Below, one piece after another: positions 49,321-57,588 of a stretch of DNA of 64,000 nucleotides; position 1 is the stretch's first letter, and the number at the start of each line of letters is the position of its first letter. The position numbers were made by a program, and so were the translations under genes. The notes under the pieces were generated by a model. That model was not told where the DNA came from and made no database searches. It saw only the letters and a list, made by a program, of their open reading frames with translations. Origin of the DNA: JANQNX01 sp040217095 (GTDB taxonomy: Bacteria > Pseudomonadota > Gammaproteobacteria > Eutrophobiales > Eutrophobiaceae); contig OZ245888.1 of assembly GCA_965229565.1 (NCBI GenBank), positions 1,054,001-1,118,000 of the forward strand, given 5' to 3'.

Positions 49321-50802
49321 ATGAACATTCCCTTCAAAAACCGCTACCTCAACCTGGGCGAGGGCTTCTACGAGCAGGTTAGGCCCACGCCTGTTAGTGA
49401 TCCTGCGCTGATTAGATTCAACGATGAACTTGCAGCTGAACTGGGGATTGAGGTTGAAGATGAAAACTCTCTCGCCGCTGTTTTTTCCGGCAACGTCGTG
49501 CATGAAAACAGTAACCCCCTGGCCATGGCCTATGCCGGGCACCAGTTCGGGCAATACAATCCGTACCTGGGCGATGGTCGTGCGATTTACCTCGGTGAGC
49601 TGGCCCATACCGATGGTGGCAGCATGGATATTCAGCTCAAGGGTTCCGGGCGTACCCGTTATTCGCGCAATGGCGATGGTCGCGCGGCACTGGGGCCGGT
49701 ATTGCGTGAATACCTGGTGAGTGAGGCCATGCATCAATTGCATGTGCCAACGACCCGGGCGCTGGCGGCGGTGACCACCGGGGAACAGGTGATACGCGGC
49801 GCGGTACTGCCCGGTGGCGTTATCACCCGCGCGGCGCGCAGTTTTATCCGCGTGGGCAGTTTCCAGTATTTTGCCGCCCAGGAAGACCTGTCGCCGGTAC
49901 GTGCATTGGCGGATTACGTGATAGAACGCAATTATCCCGAATTGGTTGAGGCAGAGAACCCTTACCTGGCCTTGTTTGAAACGGTTGTCTTGCGCCAGGC
50001 GGCGTTGATAGCGCAATGGATGCAGCTTGGTTTTATCCATGGCGTCATGAATACCGATAACATGTCCATTGCTGGCGAAACGATTGATTATGGTCCGTGT
50101 GCCTTCATGGATTTCTATGATCATCACCAGGTGTATAGCTCCATTGATCACCATGGCCGCTATGCCTACAGCAACCAGCCGGATATCGGCGCCTGGAATT
50201 TATCCCGCTTTGCAGAAACCCTGTTGCCGTTCTTTGCCCAGGATACCGACAAGGCCGTGGGCATGGCACAGACCATCCTTGAGCAATACGTGAAAACCTA
50301 TAATGCCGCCTGGCTGAATGGTTTCCGGGCGAAGTGTGGCATCAGTGCGGTCGATGGTGTGAGTGCGGAGGCAGACCGGGCGCTGCTCATGGCATTGTTG
50401 AATACCATGCACGAGAACGGGGCGGATTTCACGTTGACGTTTTATTACCTGTCGCAGCTCGATAGTGAGGTCAACGACAAGGACGCTGCCTTGCGCGCGT
50501 TGTTTCAAAAGCCGGAGGCCATTGATGCATGGCTGCTGCGCTGGCGTGAACGGCTAACACTGGAAAACACATCCGATGCGGAACGACAGGCCGGCATGCA
50601 GTCCGTCAACCCGGTTTATATCCCGCGTAATCATCAAATCGAGGCGGCCATTCGTGCGGCGGAAGATAACCTGGATTTCTCGGTGTTCCATGCGTTGCAT
50701 GACGTGTTGCAACAGCCTTACCGGTACCAGCAAGGCAAGGACAATTACATGTTGCCACCCGAACCGCACGAGGTGGTGCAACAAACCTTCTGCGGTACCT
50801 GA
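49321..50802 (+). CDS. selO: Protein adenylyltransferase SelO
   Basis: A 493-residue pseudokinase-fold enzyme that transfers AMP from ATP to proteins. Family segments are MAYAGHQFGQYNPYLGDGRA, DIQLKGSGRTRYSRNGDGRA, and the loop GFIHGVMNTDNMSIAGETIDYGP with catalytic Asp/Asn residues. A cysteine three residues from the C-terminus (FCGT) matches the redox-active selenocysteine/cysteine of the family. ATG 49321 is preferred over the adjoining GTG; no ribosome site is seen. Its last 62 bases are repeated imperfectly at 51579, upstream of the hydrolase gene, evidence of local rearrangement. Confidence 0.93.
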   Translation: MNIPFKNRYLNLGEGFYEQVRPTPVSDPALIRFNDELAAELGIEVEDENSLAAVFSGNVVHENSNPLAMAYAGHQFGQYNPYLGDGRAIYLGELAHTDGGSMDIQLKGSGRTRYSRNGDGRAALGPVLREYLVSEAMHQLHVPTTRALAAVTTGEQVIRGAVLPGGVITRAARSFIRVGSFQYFAAQEDLSPVRALADYVIERNYPELVEAENPYLALFETVVLRQAALIAQWMQLGFIHGVMNTDNMSIAGETIDYGPCAFMDFYDHHQVYSSIDHHGRYAYSNQPDIGAWNLSRFAETLLPFFAQDTDKAVGMAQTILEQYVKTYNAAWLNGFRAKCGISAVDGVSAEADRALLMALLNTMHENGADFTLTFYYLSQLDSEVNDKDAALRALFQKPEAIDAWLLRWRERLTLENTSDAERQAGMQSVNPVYIPRNHQIEAAIRAAEDNLDFSVFHALHDVLQQPYRYQQGKDNYMLPPEPHEVVQQTFCGT

Positions 50803-50900
50803 GTAATGTGGCGATAGCATGGATACCCATCGTTGTTGCCCTGGTCCGGGTTGAGCGTGCTGGTTTTTCAGTGAAAACGGGGTTTATACTTTCTGCCGCC

Positions 50901-51494
50901 ATGAGACTCACTGTCCGACTTTTCTTACTCGTGCTCACCGTGTGCGCCGCTCCCGCGCAGGCCGAGACGCAACCCATCGACGTACTGCGCGAACACGTGC
51001 AGTCCGGTATCGCCGTGCTCCAGGACACCGCCTACACGGGTGCCGAGCAGGCGCAGCAACAGCGCCTGTGCGCCATCGCCCATGGCATGATCGACGCGGC
51101 GATGTTCTCGCGACTGGTTCTGGGCGGCCACTGGCAACGTTTCAGCGAGGCCGAACGGGACGAATTCGTCGACGTGTTCGGCGAGTTTCTGTGTCGCTAC
51201 TACCTGGGCCGGCTGCAGGCCCGCTACAGCAATGAACAGGTAAGCTTCATCGGCCAGACGTTCACGACCGAGAACCGTGCCGTGGTCACTGCAAGTGTCG
51301 TCTGGCAGGACATCAAGCTACCGATCAAGGTGCGCATGCTGCGCCGCGAGGGCCGCTGGCGCGCCTACGACATGGTCGTCACGGGGATCAGCGCGGTGAT
51401 GCTCTATCGCGCCCAGTTTGAGGCCCTGCTATTGCGTTCCTCGCCGGCCGCGATCATCGACGACCTGCGCAGGCGCATCGCGGAGCAGGGCTGA
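50901..51494 (+). CDS. MlaC/Ttg2D-like phospholipid-binding periplasmic protein
   Basis: A 197-residue secreted protein. A signal peptide (ending near PAQAET) precedes an MlaC domain: MFSRLVLGGHW, FGEFLCRYYLGRL, and GRWRAYDMVVTGISAVMLY are family features. MlaC carries phospholipids between membranes with MlaA and MlaFEDB, none of which are here. The gene is clearly richer in G/C than its neighbours and is bracketed by two copies of the selO 3' end, so it looks inserted. ATG 50901 was chosen because it gives a clean signal peptide. Confidence 0.83.
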   Translation: MRLTVRLFLLVLTVCAAPAQAETQPIDVLREHVQSGIAVLQDTAYTGAEQAQQQRLCAIAHGMIDAAMFSRLVLGGHWQRFSEAERDEFVDVFGEFLCRYYLGRLQARYSNEQVSFIGQTFTTENRAVVTASVVWQDIKLPIKVRMLRREGRWRAYDMVVTGISAVMLYRAQFEALLLRSSPAAIIDDLRRRIAEQG

Positions 51495-51578
51495 GCGCCC
51501 CCGGCCTTTCATGCGGCAGCAAATTGAAACAAAAGATCCAAATCTCGATGTATTGGTTATAACAGTTAAAAACCAGCT

Positions 51579-51640
51579 GAGCTGCATGAGGTGGTGCAAC
51601 AAACCTTGTGCGATACCTGGGTGATGTTGCGATAGAATTG
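51579..51640 (+). pseudogene. Duplicated selO 3'-end fragment
   Basis: Sixty-two bases here align with 50761-50822, the last codons of selO and a few bases beyond, with about ten differences and no gaps. Both contain GAGGTGGTGCAACAAACCTT. The fragment has no start and lies 70 bp before the hydrolase start. The two copies bracket the MlaC-like gene as direct repeats. Confidence 0.8.
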
Positions 51641-51709
51641 CTGTGGGTTGCTTGAACTGCTCGTGATCGGCATTCATGCTATCACTCACAGCACACAAGG
51701 AGAGGGAAC

Positions 51710-52774
51710 ATGGAAAATGTCTACTTCGTTACCAATCGTCAGCCCGACGATGCCGCCAACCCCACCGATTTTGGTAAAGACTTCAGTGCAGATGGCGTGG
51801 CCAACCTGCGCTATGGCTATGCCAGGGTTTCTGGCAGCAAGTTTGATAAGCATGACATTGCAGTTGCGGAAGAACAGCTGAACCTGGATAAGGATAAAGG
51901 CTGCGTGGCACCGGGTTCGGTGTTTGGTAGCCAGGCCATCATGGCGCAGGTGCGCAAGGAGATGACCAGCAAGCACCGCGATACGCTGGTGTATATCCAC
52001 GGTTATAACGTGACCTTTAAGGAAGCGCTAACGGCGGCGGCAAAACTGGCTTCACGGTTGAAGCCGCACAACGATGGTCATGGTGTAAACGTGGTGTTGT
52101 TCTCCTGGCCATCGGATGGTTCGGCCATGCCGTACCTGGCCTATGCCAGTGATCGGCAGGATGCCGCCCCCTCTGGCCCGGCATTTGCGCGTGCGTTCCT
52201 GAAGCTTGCGGATTTCCTGCAGGGGGCCTCGCCGGAAGAGGAATGCGATCACAGCCTGCATTTATTGGCACACAGCATGGGGAATTATGTCTTGCGCCAC
52301 GCGGTACAGGAGATACGCAGTTATTATCCCGGCCGGCCACCGCGCATCTTTGATCAAATCTTCATGATGGCCGCGGATGAAGACGACGATACCTTTGAAC
52401 ACAGTTACAAGCTGGGTGTGTTACCGCGCCTGGCACGGCGGGTGAACGTGTATTTCAATCATGGTGATGTCGCGCTGCAGATCAGCGACAAGACCAAGGG
52501 CCACCCGGACAGGCTGGGTACCGATGGGCCACGACTGCCACAACAGGTCCCGGCCAAGGTCACGCAGGTGGACTGTACGCCGGTGGTTACCGGTACGGTG
52601 GAACACAGTTACTATATCGATAGTGCCCGTGTCGTGAAGGACATGCTGGAAGTACTTGCCGGTATCCCCTCTGACGAGATCAAGGGCCGCGACTACGTGC
52701 CGGAAACCAACCGCTACCGGTTGCAAGGCAAACCTGCTAACAGGAAGAAGGCAAAAAAGAAGCGCCGACGTTGA
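51710..52774 (+). CDS. Alpha/beta hydrolase (DUF900 family)
   Basis: A 354-residue hydrolase without a signal peptide. LVYIHGYNVTFKEAL gives the oxyanion-side motif, VLFSWPSDG follows, the nucleophile elbow is AHSMGNY, and later acidic and His candidates are MAADEDDDTF and NHGDVA. Substrates of this family are largely unknown. The C-terminus is lysine/arginine-rich. AGGAGAGGG precedes the ATG. A decayed copy of its 5' end lies at 49193, so this locus has been duplicated or cut by recombination. Confidence 0.85.
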   Translation: MENVYFVTNRQPDDAANPTDFGKDFSADGVANLRYGYARVSGSKFDKHDIAVAEEQLNLDKDKGCVAPGSVFGSQAIMAQVRKEMTSKHRDTLVYIHGYNVTFKEALTAAAKLASRLKPHNDGHGVNVVLFSWPSDGSAMPYLAYASDRQDAAPSGPAFARAFLKLADFLQGASPEEECDHSLHLLAHSMGNYVLRHAVQEIRSYYPGRPPRIFDQIFMMAADEDDDTFEHSYKLGVLPRLARRVNVYFNHGDVALQISDKTKGHPDRLGTDGPRLPQQVPAKVTQVDCTPVVTGTVEHSYYIDSARVVKDMLEVLAGIPSDEIKGRDYVPETNRYRLQGKPANRKKAKKKRRR

Positions 52775-52861
52775 ATCATTCGTTGCCGCGCAACTTTTAC
52801 TGCTGCGGCAATTCTAAAAAAGGCGTACCCATTCAATTTATTTACCTGACAAGGAGCCCTT

Positions 52862-53092
52862 ATGTCCGAACTGGATGAAGACAAGCTGGCCGAGATAAAG
52901 GAAAACTTTGCGCATTTCGATGAAGACGGCAATGGTGTGATCGATTACAGTGAATTCAAGCGCCTGATCGACGCGCTCGATGGCAACATGCAAGAGGAAG
53001 AACTGCAGGTGGGCTTTGATCTTGTTGACAGTGATAACAACGGCCGTATCGATGTTGATGAGTTTATCAACTGGTGGCAGGAGCAGGGCTGA
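52862..53092 (+). CDS. Small EF-hand protein
   Basis: A 76-residue calmodulin-like protein with two canonical EF-hand loops: DEDGNGVIDYSE and DSDNNGRIDVDE, each followed by a hydrophobic helix. No signal peptide is present, so cytosolic calcium binding is expected. It follows the hydrolase by 87 bp with an AAGGAG site, and precedes a secreted protein gene by three bases. Bacterial proteins of this type may be calcium buffers or sensors; the partner is unknown. Confidence 0.9.
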   Translation: MSELDEDKLAEIKENFAHFDEDGNGVIDYSEFKRLIDALDGNMQEEELQVGFDLVDSDNNGRIDVDEFINWWQEQG

Positions 53093-53095
53093 TCC

Positions 53096-53455
53096 ATGTT
53101 GCGATTGCTGTTGTTACTCGTTTTCAGTCCCGCCGTGATGGCGGCCCCGCTCACCCTGGTTTGCTATGATGAACTGGATCGCAAGAGTACGATCCTGACC
53201 TTTGCTGCTGACAGCAACCGCGTGATGGTGGAGGAATCCGGTGATGCCTTTGCCTGTGCGCCCGACTTCGAGATGTATTGTACGACCTCGGCAGGTGAAG
53301 TGGTGGATACTGGTAACGCCTGGCGCGTGAGCTGGGTACGCGAACTGTCCGGGGAACGCAGCGTCTACGAAATTAATAAAGAGAACCTGGCCTATACCGC
53401 TGAATATGCCGGCGCCGTTTGGGCAAGCCGGTGTGAACGGCTTTATATGAAATAA
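53096..53455 (+). CDS. Secreted hypothetical protein, 119 residues
   Basis: A signal peptide (residues 1-17, ending near AVMAAP) is followed by a ~100-residue mature part with four cysteines (LVCYDE, FACAPD, MYCTTS, SRCERL) that could form two disulfides. I do not recognise the family. It begins three bases after the EF-hand gene, so it is probably co-transcribed. Its stop codon touches interspersed repeat copy D. Confidence 0.65.
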   Translation: MLRLLLLLVFSPAVMAAPLTLVCYDELDRKSTILTFAADSNRVMVEESGDAFACAPDFEMYCTTSAGEVVDTGNAWRVSWVRELSGERSVYEINKENLAYTAEYAGAVWASRCERLYMK

Positions 53456-53544
53456 GAGATTTCTTGGCTACGCTCGAAACGACAGCACGGTGTCATCCCG
53501 AGCTTAATCGAGGGATCTGGATTTCTCCCTGCAGCGAAATGACA
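53456..53544. repeat. Interspersed GTCATTTCGA-type repeat, copy D (diverged)
   Basis: GAGATTTCTTGGC and CGCTCGAAACGACA on the left, TGTCATCCCGAGC in the middle, GGATTTCTCCCTGCAG and CGAAATGACA on the right. It looks like a half element joined to a full one. It occupies most of the spacer between the secreted protein gene and the small membrane protein gene. Confidence 0.65.
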
Positions 53545-53567
53545 AAACTTTAATTAGGAGAGTATTT

Positions 53568-53753
53568 ATGAAAGTCCCGGTGATGATTTTAAATTCCATG
53601 TTCCTGCTGTTGTTCATCAGCGTCATTATTGGCGAGTGGGGCAGTGGCCCTGCCGTGGTGGCCGGTATTGCCATCGTTAACCTGCTGGTCAACGCGGTAT
53701 TTATCCAGATCAAGATCAAGAACGAGTTCGGACAGGAATCGGCCGACTCCTGA
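53568..53753 (+). CDS. Small membrane protein, 61 residues
   Basis: Two hydrophobic helices (about residues 5-22 and 26-46) are followed by a polar tail (KIKNEFGQESADS). TAGGAG lies at good spacing before the ATG. No family is recognised. It runs directly into the DUF547 gene (6-nt gap), so the two are likely co-expressed. Confidence 0.65.
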   Translation: MKVPVMILNSMFLLLFISVIIGEWGSGPAVVAGIAIVNLLVNAVFIQIKIKNEFGQESADS

Positions 53754-53759
53754 TTGTCC

Positions 53760-54500
53760 ATGCGACGTTCACGCCTGGTTGTCTTCTGGCTGGTTTGCCT
53801 GTTCCCCGCGCTGTTGCGCGCGGACACACTGGACTGGTCAATCTATAATGCCTTACTGGCAGACCATGTCAGTACTCACCGGGAAGCGGGCATTACCCTC
53901 AACTGGGTAGACTACTCGGCCATGGGCCACGATGCCCGCTATGAACAGCTCATCAGCCAGGTACAGAATTTTATGACCAGCAAGCTGGCGTCCGATGCCG
54001 AGCGCCTGGGTTTTTATATCAACCTTTACAATATCTACGCTATCAAGATGGTTATCGATCACTGGCCATTGGAAAGCATCAAGGATGCCGGTTCCTTCTT
54101 TAAGTCGGTTTGGAAGAAACCGGTGGGCGTGCTGGACGGGCGCATGACCACGCTGCATGAGATCGAGCACGAAATACTGCGCGAGATGAATGAGCCGCGT
54201 ATCCACATGGCCATTGTTTGTGCCTCGCTCAGTTGCCCGGACCTGCGCCCGCAAGCCTTTACTGCGGAAAATATCGATGCTGAACTGGAACAGGCCACGC
54301 AGGATTTTTTAAACAATCCCGACAAGGGTTACCGCATGGAAGGGGATGGAATTGTCATCTCGAAGATCTTCGACTGGTTCGAGGAGGACTTTGAAGCGAG
54401 TGAAGGCGTCACCGGGTTTCTTGCGCGCTATGTTGAGTTGCCTTCCGGGAAGCCGGCTATCCGCTACCTTGATTACAACTGGCAGTTAAACGGCGACTGA
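53760..54500 (+). CDS. DUF547 domain secreted protein
   Basis: A 246-residue protein with a signal peptide (ending near LLRADT) and a DUF547 domain: LGFYINLYNIYAIKMVIDHW, MTTLHEIEHEILR, and HMAIVCASLSCPDLRPQAF hold the conserved Asn, His, Glu and Cys residues of the family. The Cys/His/Glu set suggests a cysteine-hydrolase-like fold, but no activity is established. ATG 53760 is preferred over TTG 53754. It is convergent with a small minus-strand gene two bases away. Confidence 0.82.
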   Translation: MRRSRLVVFWLVCLFPALLRADTLDWSIYNALLADHVSTHREAGITLNWVDYSAMGHDARYEQLISQVQNFMTSKLASDAERLGFYINLYNIYAIKMVIDHWPLESIKDAGSFFKSVWKKPVGVLDGRMTTLHEIEHEILREMNEPRIHMAIVCASLSCPDLRPQAFTAENIDAELEQATQDFLNNPDKGYRMEGDGIVISKIFDWFEEDFEASEGVTGFLARYVELPSGKPAIRYLDYNWQLNGD

Positions 54501-54502
54501 AC

Positions 54503-54697
54503 TCAAGCGCCGTATTTTTCAAACAGCCGCACGATCAGCGCTTCTTCCTCGACCGTGAGGCTATCCTGGTCGATATGGTTCTGGTGTTGGCAATAGAGTG
54601 CAAACGCATCTTCATCGCTGATCTGTGCCTTGTATTCCCGTGACCACAGCAGTACGCGTAGCTGCGGATAGTCGTTAACCTTGATCATGTCCGTCAT
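54503..54697 (-). CDS. Small hypothetical cytosolic protein, 64 residues
   Basis: A soluble, acidic protein with aromatic-rich LRVLLWSREYKAQI and a helical C-terminus (EEEALIVRLFEKYG). No domain is recognised. It follows the membrane-protein gene at 54700 by two bases and is likely its operon partner. Confidence 0.55.
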   Translation of the reverse strand: MTDMIKVNDYPQLRVLLWSREYKAQISDEDAFALYCQHQNHIDQDSLTVEEEALIVRLFEKYGA

Positions 54698-54699
54698 CT

Positions 54700-54948
54700 C
54701 TAAACGATAAACCAGTTGTAGATGCCGAAGGCATCGATGCAGACGAAGACGACCTGTAATAGCAACAGGGCCTGGTCTTTGATCTGGATTGCCACGTAAG
54801 ACCAGAAGAAACTGCTGATCATGAAGATGGGATAGCCGTACTTGCTTAATTCGTTGTTCGAGGCAATGAGTATGGCCGCCACGATGGCGAGTAACGTGCC
54901 GGTCCAGCGATGGACCTTGAGCATGTCCAGGGTTTGGGTTATTTCCAT
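54700..54948 (-). CDS. Small membrane protein, 82 residues
   Basis: Three hydrophobic helices (about 17-30, 38-55, 58-80) with few charges. The pattern IFMISSFFWSYVAIQIKD then FVCIDAFGIYNW is reminiscent of small four-helix transport-like proteins, but no family is claimed. It lies 21 bp after the methyltransferase gene on the same strand. Confidence 0.6.
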   Translation of the reverse strand: MEITQTLDMLKVHRWTGTLLAIVAAILIASNNELSKYGYPIFMISSFFWSYVAIQIKDQALLLLQVVFVCIDAFGIYNWFIV

Positions 54949-54969
54949 TTTTTTATCCTGTGGATTGTA

Positions 54970-56019
54970 TCAGCAGCAGCTGGAGGTTTGCCCGGGTGTC
55001 TCGGCCTCGCTGTCGAAGGGGAGTGCGCTGCTATTACTGGCAAATATTCCGTGATGGGTATCGCGGTTGCCGGTGAATTCGAAATGCGGTGCCAACCGGG
55101 TTTGCTGCAACATACAAAAGGTGTTGCCACAAACGGGGGTGGCCGTACCGGTTTTAAAGCTGTTTTCCTTGTCCAGTTTAAACTCGTCCGGGTGGTGTTC
55201 AATCGTGCCCTTGTAAGTCACTGCCTGGCCGTAGTTCTCGCGGCCCGGTTCGAGGTCGGGCAGTTTAAACAAGCGATATGTCGCGGAGTAAAAACCGATG
55301 CCCTCGGCTTTGGCTTTTAATTCATCGTTCCCTATTTCAAGCGGCCGGTCTTCGACCAGGCGCGGATCCATGAATCCACAAGATTTTGCCAGTGTGATGA
55401 AATCATTCCAGTACAGGGCCCCGCTTAAACACTCGCCGTACAGGGTCGGGTCTTCTACCAGGTGCTGCGGCACGCGTCGATCAGCGTACACGTCGGAGAA
55501 ATACAGTTCGCCACCGGGCTTTAATACGCGGTAGGCCTCGTTCAATACAGCTTCTTTATCCGGGCAAAGATTGATGACGCAGTTGGACACGATCAAGTCA
55601 TAGCTATTGTCTTCGAGGTTGAGTTTATCCAGTTCTTCCAGCTGGCCTTGCAGGAATTCCACGTTGGCTTGCTGGTAACCAAACTGTTGGGTGTGAAAAT
55701 CGATATGGGCATTGGCCACGGCCAGTTGTTGCGGTGTCATATCGACGCCGGTCACTTTGCCATTTGCGCCTACCAGTGCCGATAACACGTAGCAGTCCTG
55801 GCCGGCACCGCTACCGAGATCGAGTACCTTGAGCCCGCTGAGCAACTCCGGTACTACCAGGCCACAACCGTAATAGCGCGAGGTGACCTCCTCGTGCAGC
55901 AATGCCATGATGTCCTTGATATGTGTTGGCGGTGCGCTGGCCGTGCAGCAGGCGTTGGTTTGCAAGTCGGTCGTGCCGGTCAATGTCTCGCCGTAGTACT
56001 TTTGTACCTGTTCTTTCAT
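54970..56019 (-). CDS. arsM: Arsenite S-adenosylmethionine methyltransferase-like protein
   Basis: A 349-residue SAM methyltransferase. The SAM motif is VLDLGSGAGQDCYVLS, with GVDMTPQQL following. ArsM-type arsenic-binding cysteines are visible: C in TNACCTAS, SNCVINL, and GECLSGAL. The C-terminus ends with a CC pair (SSCC) and holds two more Cys (CGNTFC). It should methylate As(III) to volatile or less toxic species. No arsR, arsB or arsC is next to it, so control by arsenic is not evident. Confidence 0.83.
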   Translation of the reverse strand: MKEQVQKYYGETLTGTTDLQTNACCTASAPPTHIKDIMALLHEEVTSRYYGCGLVVPELLSGLKVLDLGSGAGQDCYVLSALVGANGKVTGVDMTPQQLAVANAHIDFHTQQFGYQQANVEFLQGQLEELDKLNLEDNSYDLIVSNCVINLCPDKEAVLNEAYRVLKPGGELYFSDVYADRRVPQHLVEDPTLYGECLSGALYWNDFITLAKSCGFMDPRLVEDRPLEIGNDELKAKAEGIGFYSATYRLFKLPDLEPGRENYGQAVTYKGTIEHHPDEFKLDKENSFKTGTATPVCGNTFCMLQQTRLAPHFEFTGNRDTHHGIFASNSSALPFDSEAETPGQTSSCC

Positions 56020-56067
56020 GCTACTGGATTCCTGGAAGGTAGTAGTTGTGTAGATGCAGCGCGGGGC

Positions 56068-56448
56068 TTAATAGTTTCCCTTGCCCGGGATTAAATGCCG
56101 GATCCCCCCTTTCGGGTTCTCGACATCACCGCGACGGCGCGGGATCAAATGAATATGACAGTGAAACACAGTTTGGCCGGCATCGATACCGCAGTTCATG
56201 CCGATATTAAAACCGGTCACGGTCACATCTTCGGCCATGATGGCGTGCTTTTGTCGTACCAGCAGTTGCTTGCAGGCCAGTGCTTCTTCATCTGTCAGGT
56301 CAAAGTACTCGGCCTCGTGGCGTTTCGGGATAATGAGCGTGTGCCCTTCGGTGACCGGATAGGGATCGCGAAAGGCGAGCGCCAATGCGTTCTTGTCCAC
56401 CACGCGATCATCAGGGAGTTCACAAAAAATACAGCCTTTTTCTTTCAT
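56068..56448 (-). CDS. HIT-family nucleotide-binding protein
   Basis: A 126-residue histidine-triad protein: CIFCEL near the N-terminus, EGHTLIIPKRH, and the triad HCHIHLIPRR. Members hydrolyse nucleotide-phosphoramidates or diadenosine polyphosphates. ATG 56448 was taken; a TTG lies directly before it. It is upstream of the arsM-like gene on the same strand with a 48-bp gap, so they may be co-transcribed by read-through. Confidence 0.92.
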   Translation of the reverse strand: MKEKGCIFCELPDDRVVDKNALALAFRDPYPVTEGHTLIIPKRHEAEYFDLTDEEALACKQLLVRQKHAIMAEDVTVTGFNIGMNCGIDAGQTVFHCHIHLIPRRRGDVENPKGGIRHLIPGKGNY

Positions 56449-56563
56449 CAAAACGTCTACAGGTGATTAAATGAGCAGTATAAGGAACTTGCCAGTGCTT
56501 GTTAATGACCCGCACTGAGCGACCAGCTAAGCCAAAGAATCATGCAGCACATGACGAGAATAC

Positions 56564-56812
56564 ATGATGACTGAACAGCCTGCCGGCCAAGTCGTGCGCT
56601 TTCGCCTTGCAATATCGGCCGAAAAATACCTTGCCTACTACCAGGGGCATGCAAAAAATATCCTCGTGCGTGCTGAAGACGGCAGGAAGATTCGCTTTCC
56701 TGCCCATAATCTACGGCCGTTTTTACTGCACGACGGTATTTATGGTTTGTTTCAAATGCGTTTTGATCACAACAACAAGATGATTGAACTTAACCGCCTG
56801 GACGGCGGCTAA
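56564..56812 (+). CDS. DUF2835 family protein
   Basis: An 82-residue protein matching the DUF2835 pattern: FRLAISAEKYLAYYQGHAKN, VRAEDGRKIRFPA, and HDGIYGLFQMRFD. Such proteins are small, probably beta-rich and widespread in gammaproteobacteria, with no known function. The start may be either of two adjacent ATGs (56564 or 56567). It converges with the next minus-strand gene with four bases of overlap. Confidence 0.85.
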   Translation: MMTEQPAGQVVRFRLAISAEKYLAYYQGHAKNILVRAEDGRKIRFPAHNLRPFLLHDGIYGLFQMRFDHNNKMIELNRLDGG

Positions 56813-57174
56813 ACTGCCCCGCGTTTACGCTGTAATTTCAGTATCAGCCCGTATAGCAGTGATGGCACGGCGATAAACAACTGTAATAGCAGTACGCTGA
56901 TGACCAGTATGCCGCTACCCGGCATGTGAAAAAAGATCACGTTCATCAGGTTACAGGTAAACATCAGGATGGTGGCCGAGATGAAGAACTTCTGGTTGTT
57001 AATCAGTTTCGCGGCCAGCAGGGTCATTAATACCGGGATCACAACAAACAGCGCCATCCAGTAAATGCCGTTGCCAGGCGTCGCTTGCTGGGCGCCCGCG
57101 AGCACGGCCGAGACGATTGGCGCAAAGATCGCGAAGGTATTCATGAAGTTGTAGGCGCGGTTACTGAGTTGCAT
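56809..57174 (-). CDS. Membrane protein, four helices, hypothetical
   Basis: About 121 residues with four hydrophobic helices (FMNTFAIFAPIVSAVLAG; IYWMALFVVIPVLMTLL; FFISATILMFTCNLM; ILVISVLLLQLFIAVPSLL) and a basic C-terminus (KLQRKRG). The start is uncertain: ATG 57174 is used, though a GTG at 57204 would add ten residues. No family is recognised. Confidence 0.6.
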   Translation of the reverse strand: MQLSNRAYNFMNTFAIFAPIVSAVLAGAQQATPGNGIYWMALFVVIPVLMTLLAAKLINNQKFFISATILMFTCNLMNVIFFHMPGSGILVISVLLLQLFIAVPSLLYGLILKLQRKRGAV

Positions 57175-57588
57175 ATCAATAGCAGTAACGCAGGTAACCG
57201 ACACAGCCGGTCTTGCCGGGAATCAACAATTCCGAATTTCGGTGCACCAGTTTGGACGAAAACATGCTTGTTAACCCTGATTTTTGTTCATTATAAACAG
57301 CATGCATTATTGCTGCATATATTACTCGCAGAGAGGGTTCTAACTGTTTGTAGTTGTAATCAATTATTTTCATTACCCTTACCATTATTCATATTTTTAA
57401 ACAATTACATTTAAAAAAATGTGAAATTTCTGCAGATATATGCAATTTTTTTACATTAAGCGTAGTCGTAAAAAAGATTTGTGGCTATAATCGCCAACTC
57501 GATTGTAGTAGGGGCACCAGTAGCGAGAGTGTCTTGTTCCATCAACCAAACTGTGTACTTAAAAATAACAAAGAGGTATCCAAATCCG
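57175..57588. other. 414-bp spacer before the HU gene
   Basis: An A/T-rich stretch with long A and T runs at about 57390-57470, fitting a curved upstream region of a highly expressed gene. It contains the HU -10 box and a long leader. A 69-codon minus-strand frame (57176-57385) is present but not convincing. Confidence 0.5.
57486..57491 (+). promoter_or_regulatory. Probable -10 box of the HU-family gene
   Basis: Perfect TATAAT in GGCTATAATCGCC, about 100 bp before the start codon, downstream of A/T-rich sequence. The -35 region is poor. Confidence 0.45.

Noticed and set aside
49225..50154. Long (309-codon) antisense frame opposite selO
   Set aside because: It is a shadow of selO codon usage: no ribosome site, no family features, and selO itself is fully recognisable. 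Similar antisense frames inside the RND pump, spoT and gcvP were set aside for the same reason.
57176..57385. 69-codon minus-strand frame ending one base before the membrane-protein start
   Set aside because: It has no convincing ribosome site, sits in an A/T-rich promoter region and has an unnatural C-terminus. It could still be a leader gene, but evidence is too weak.
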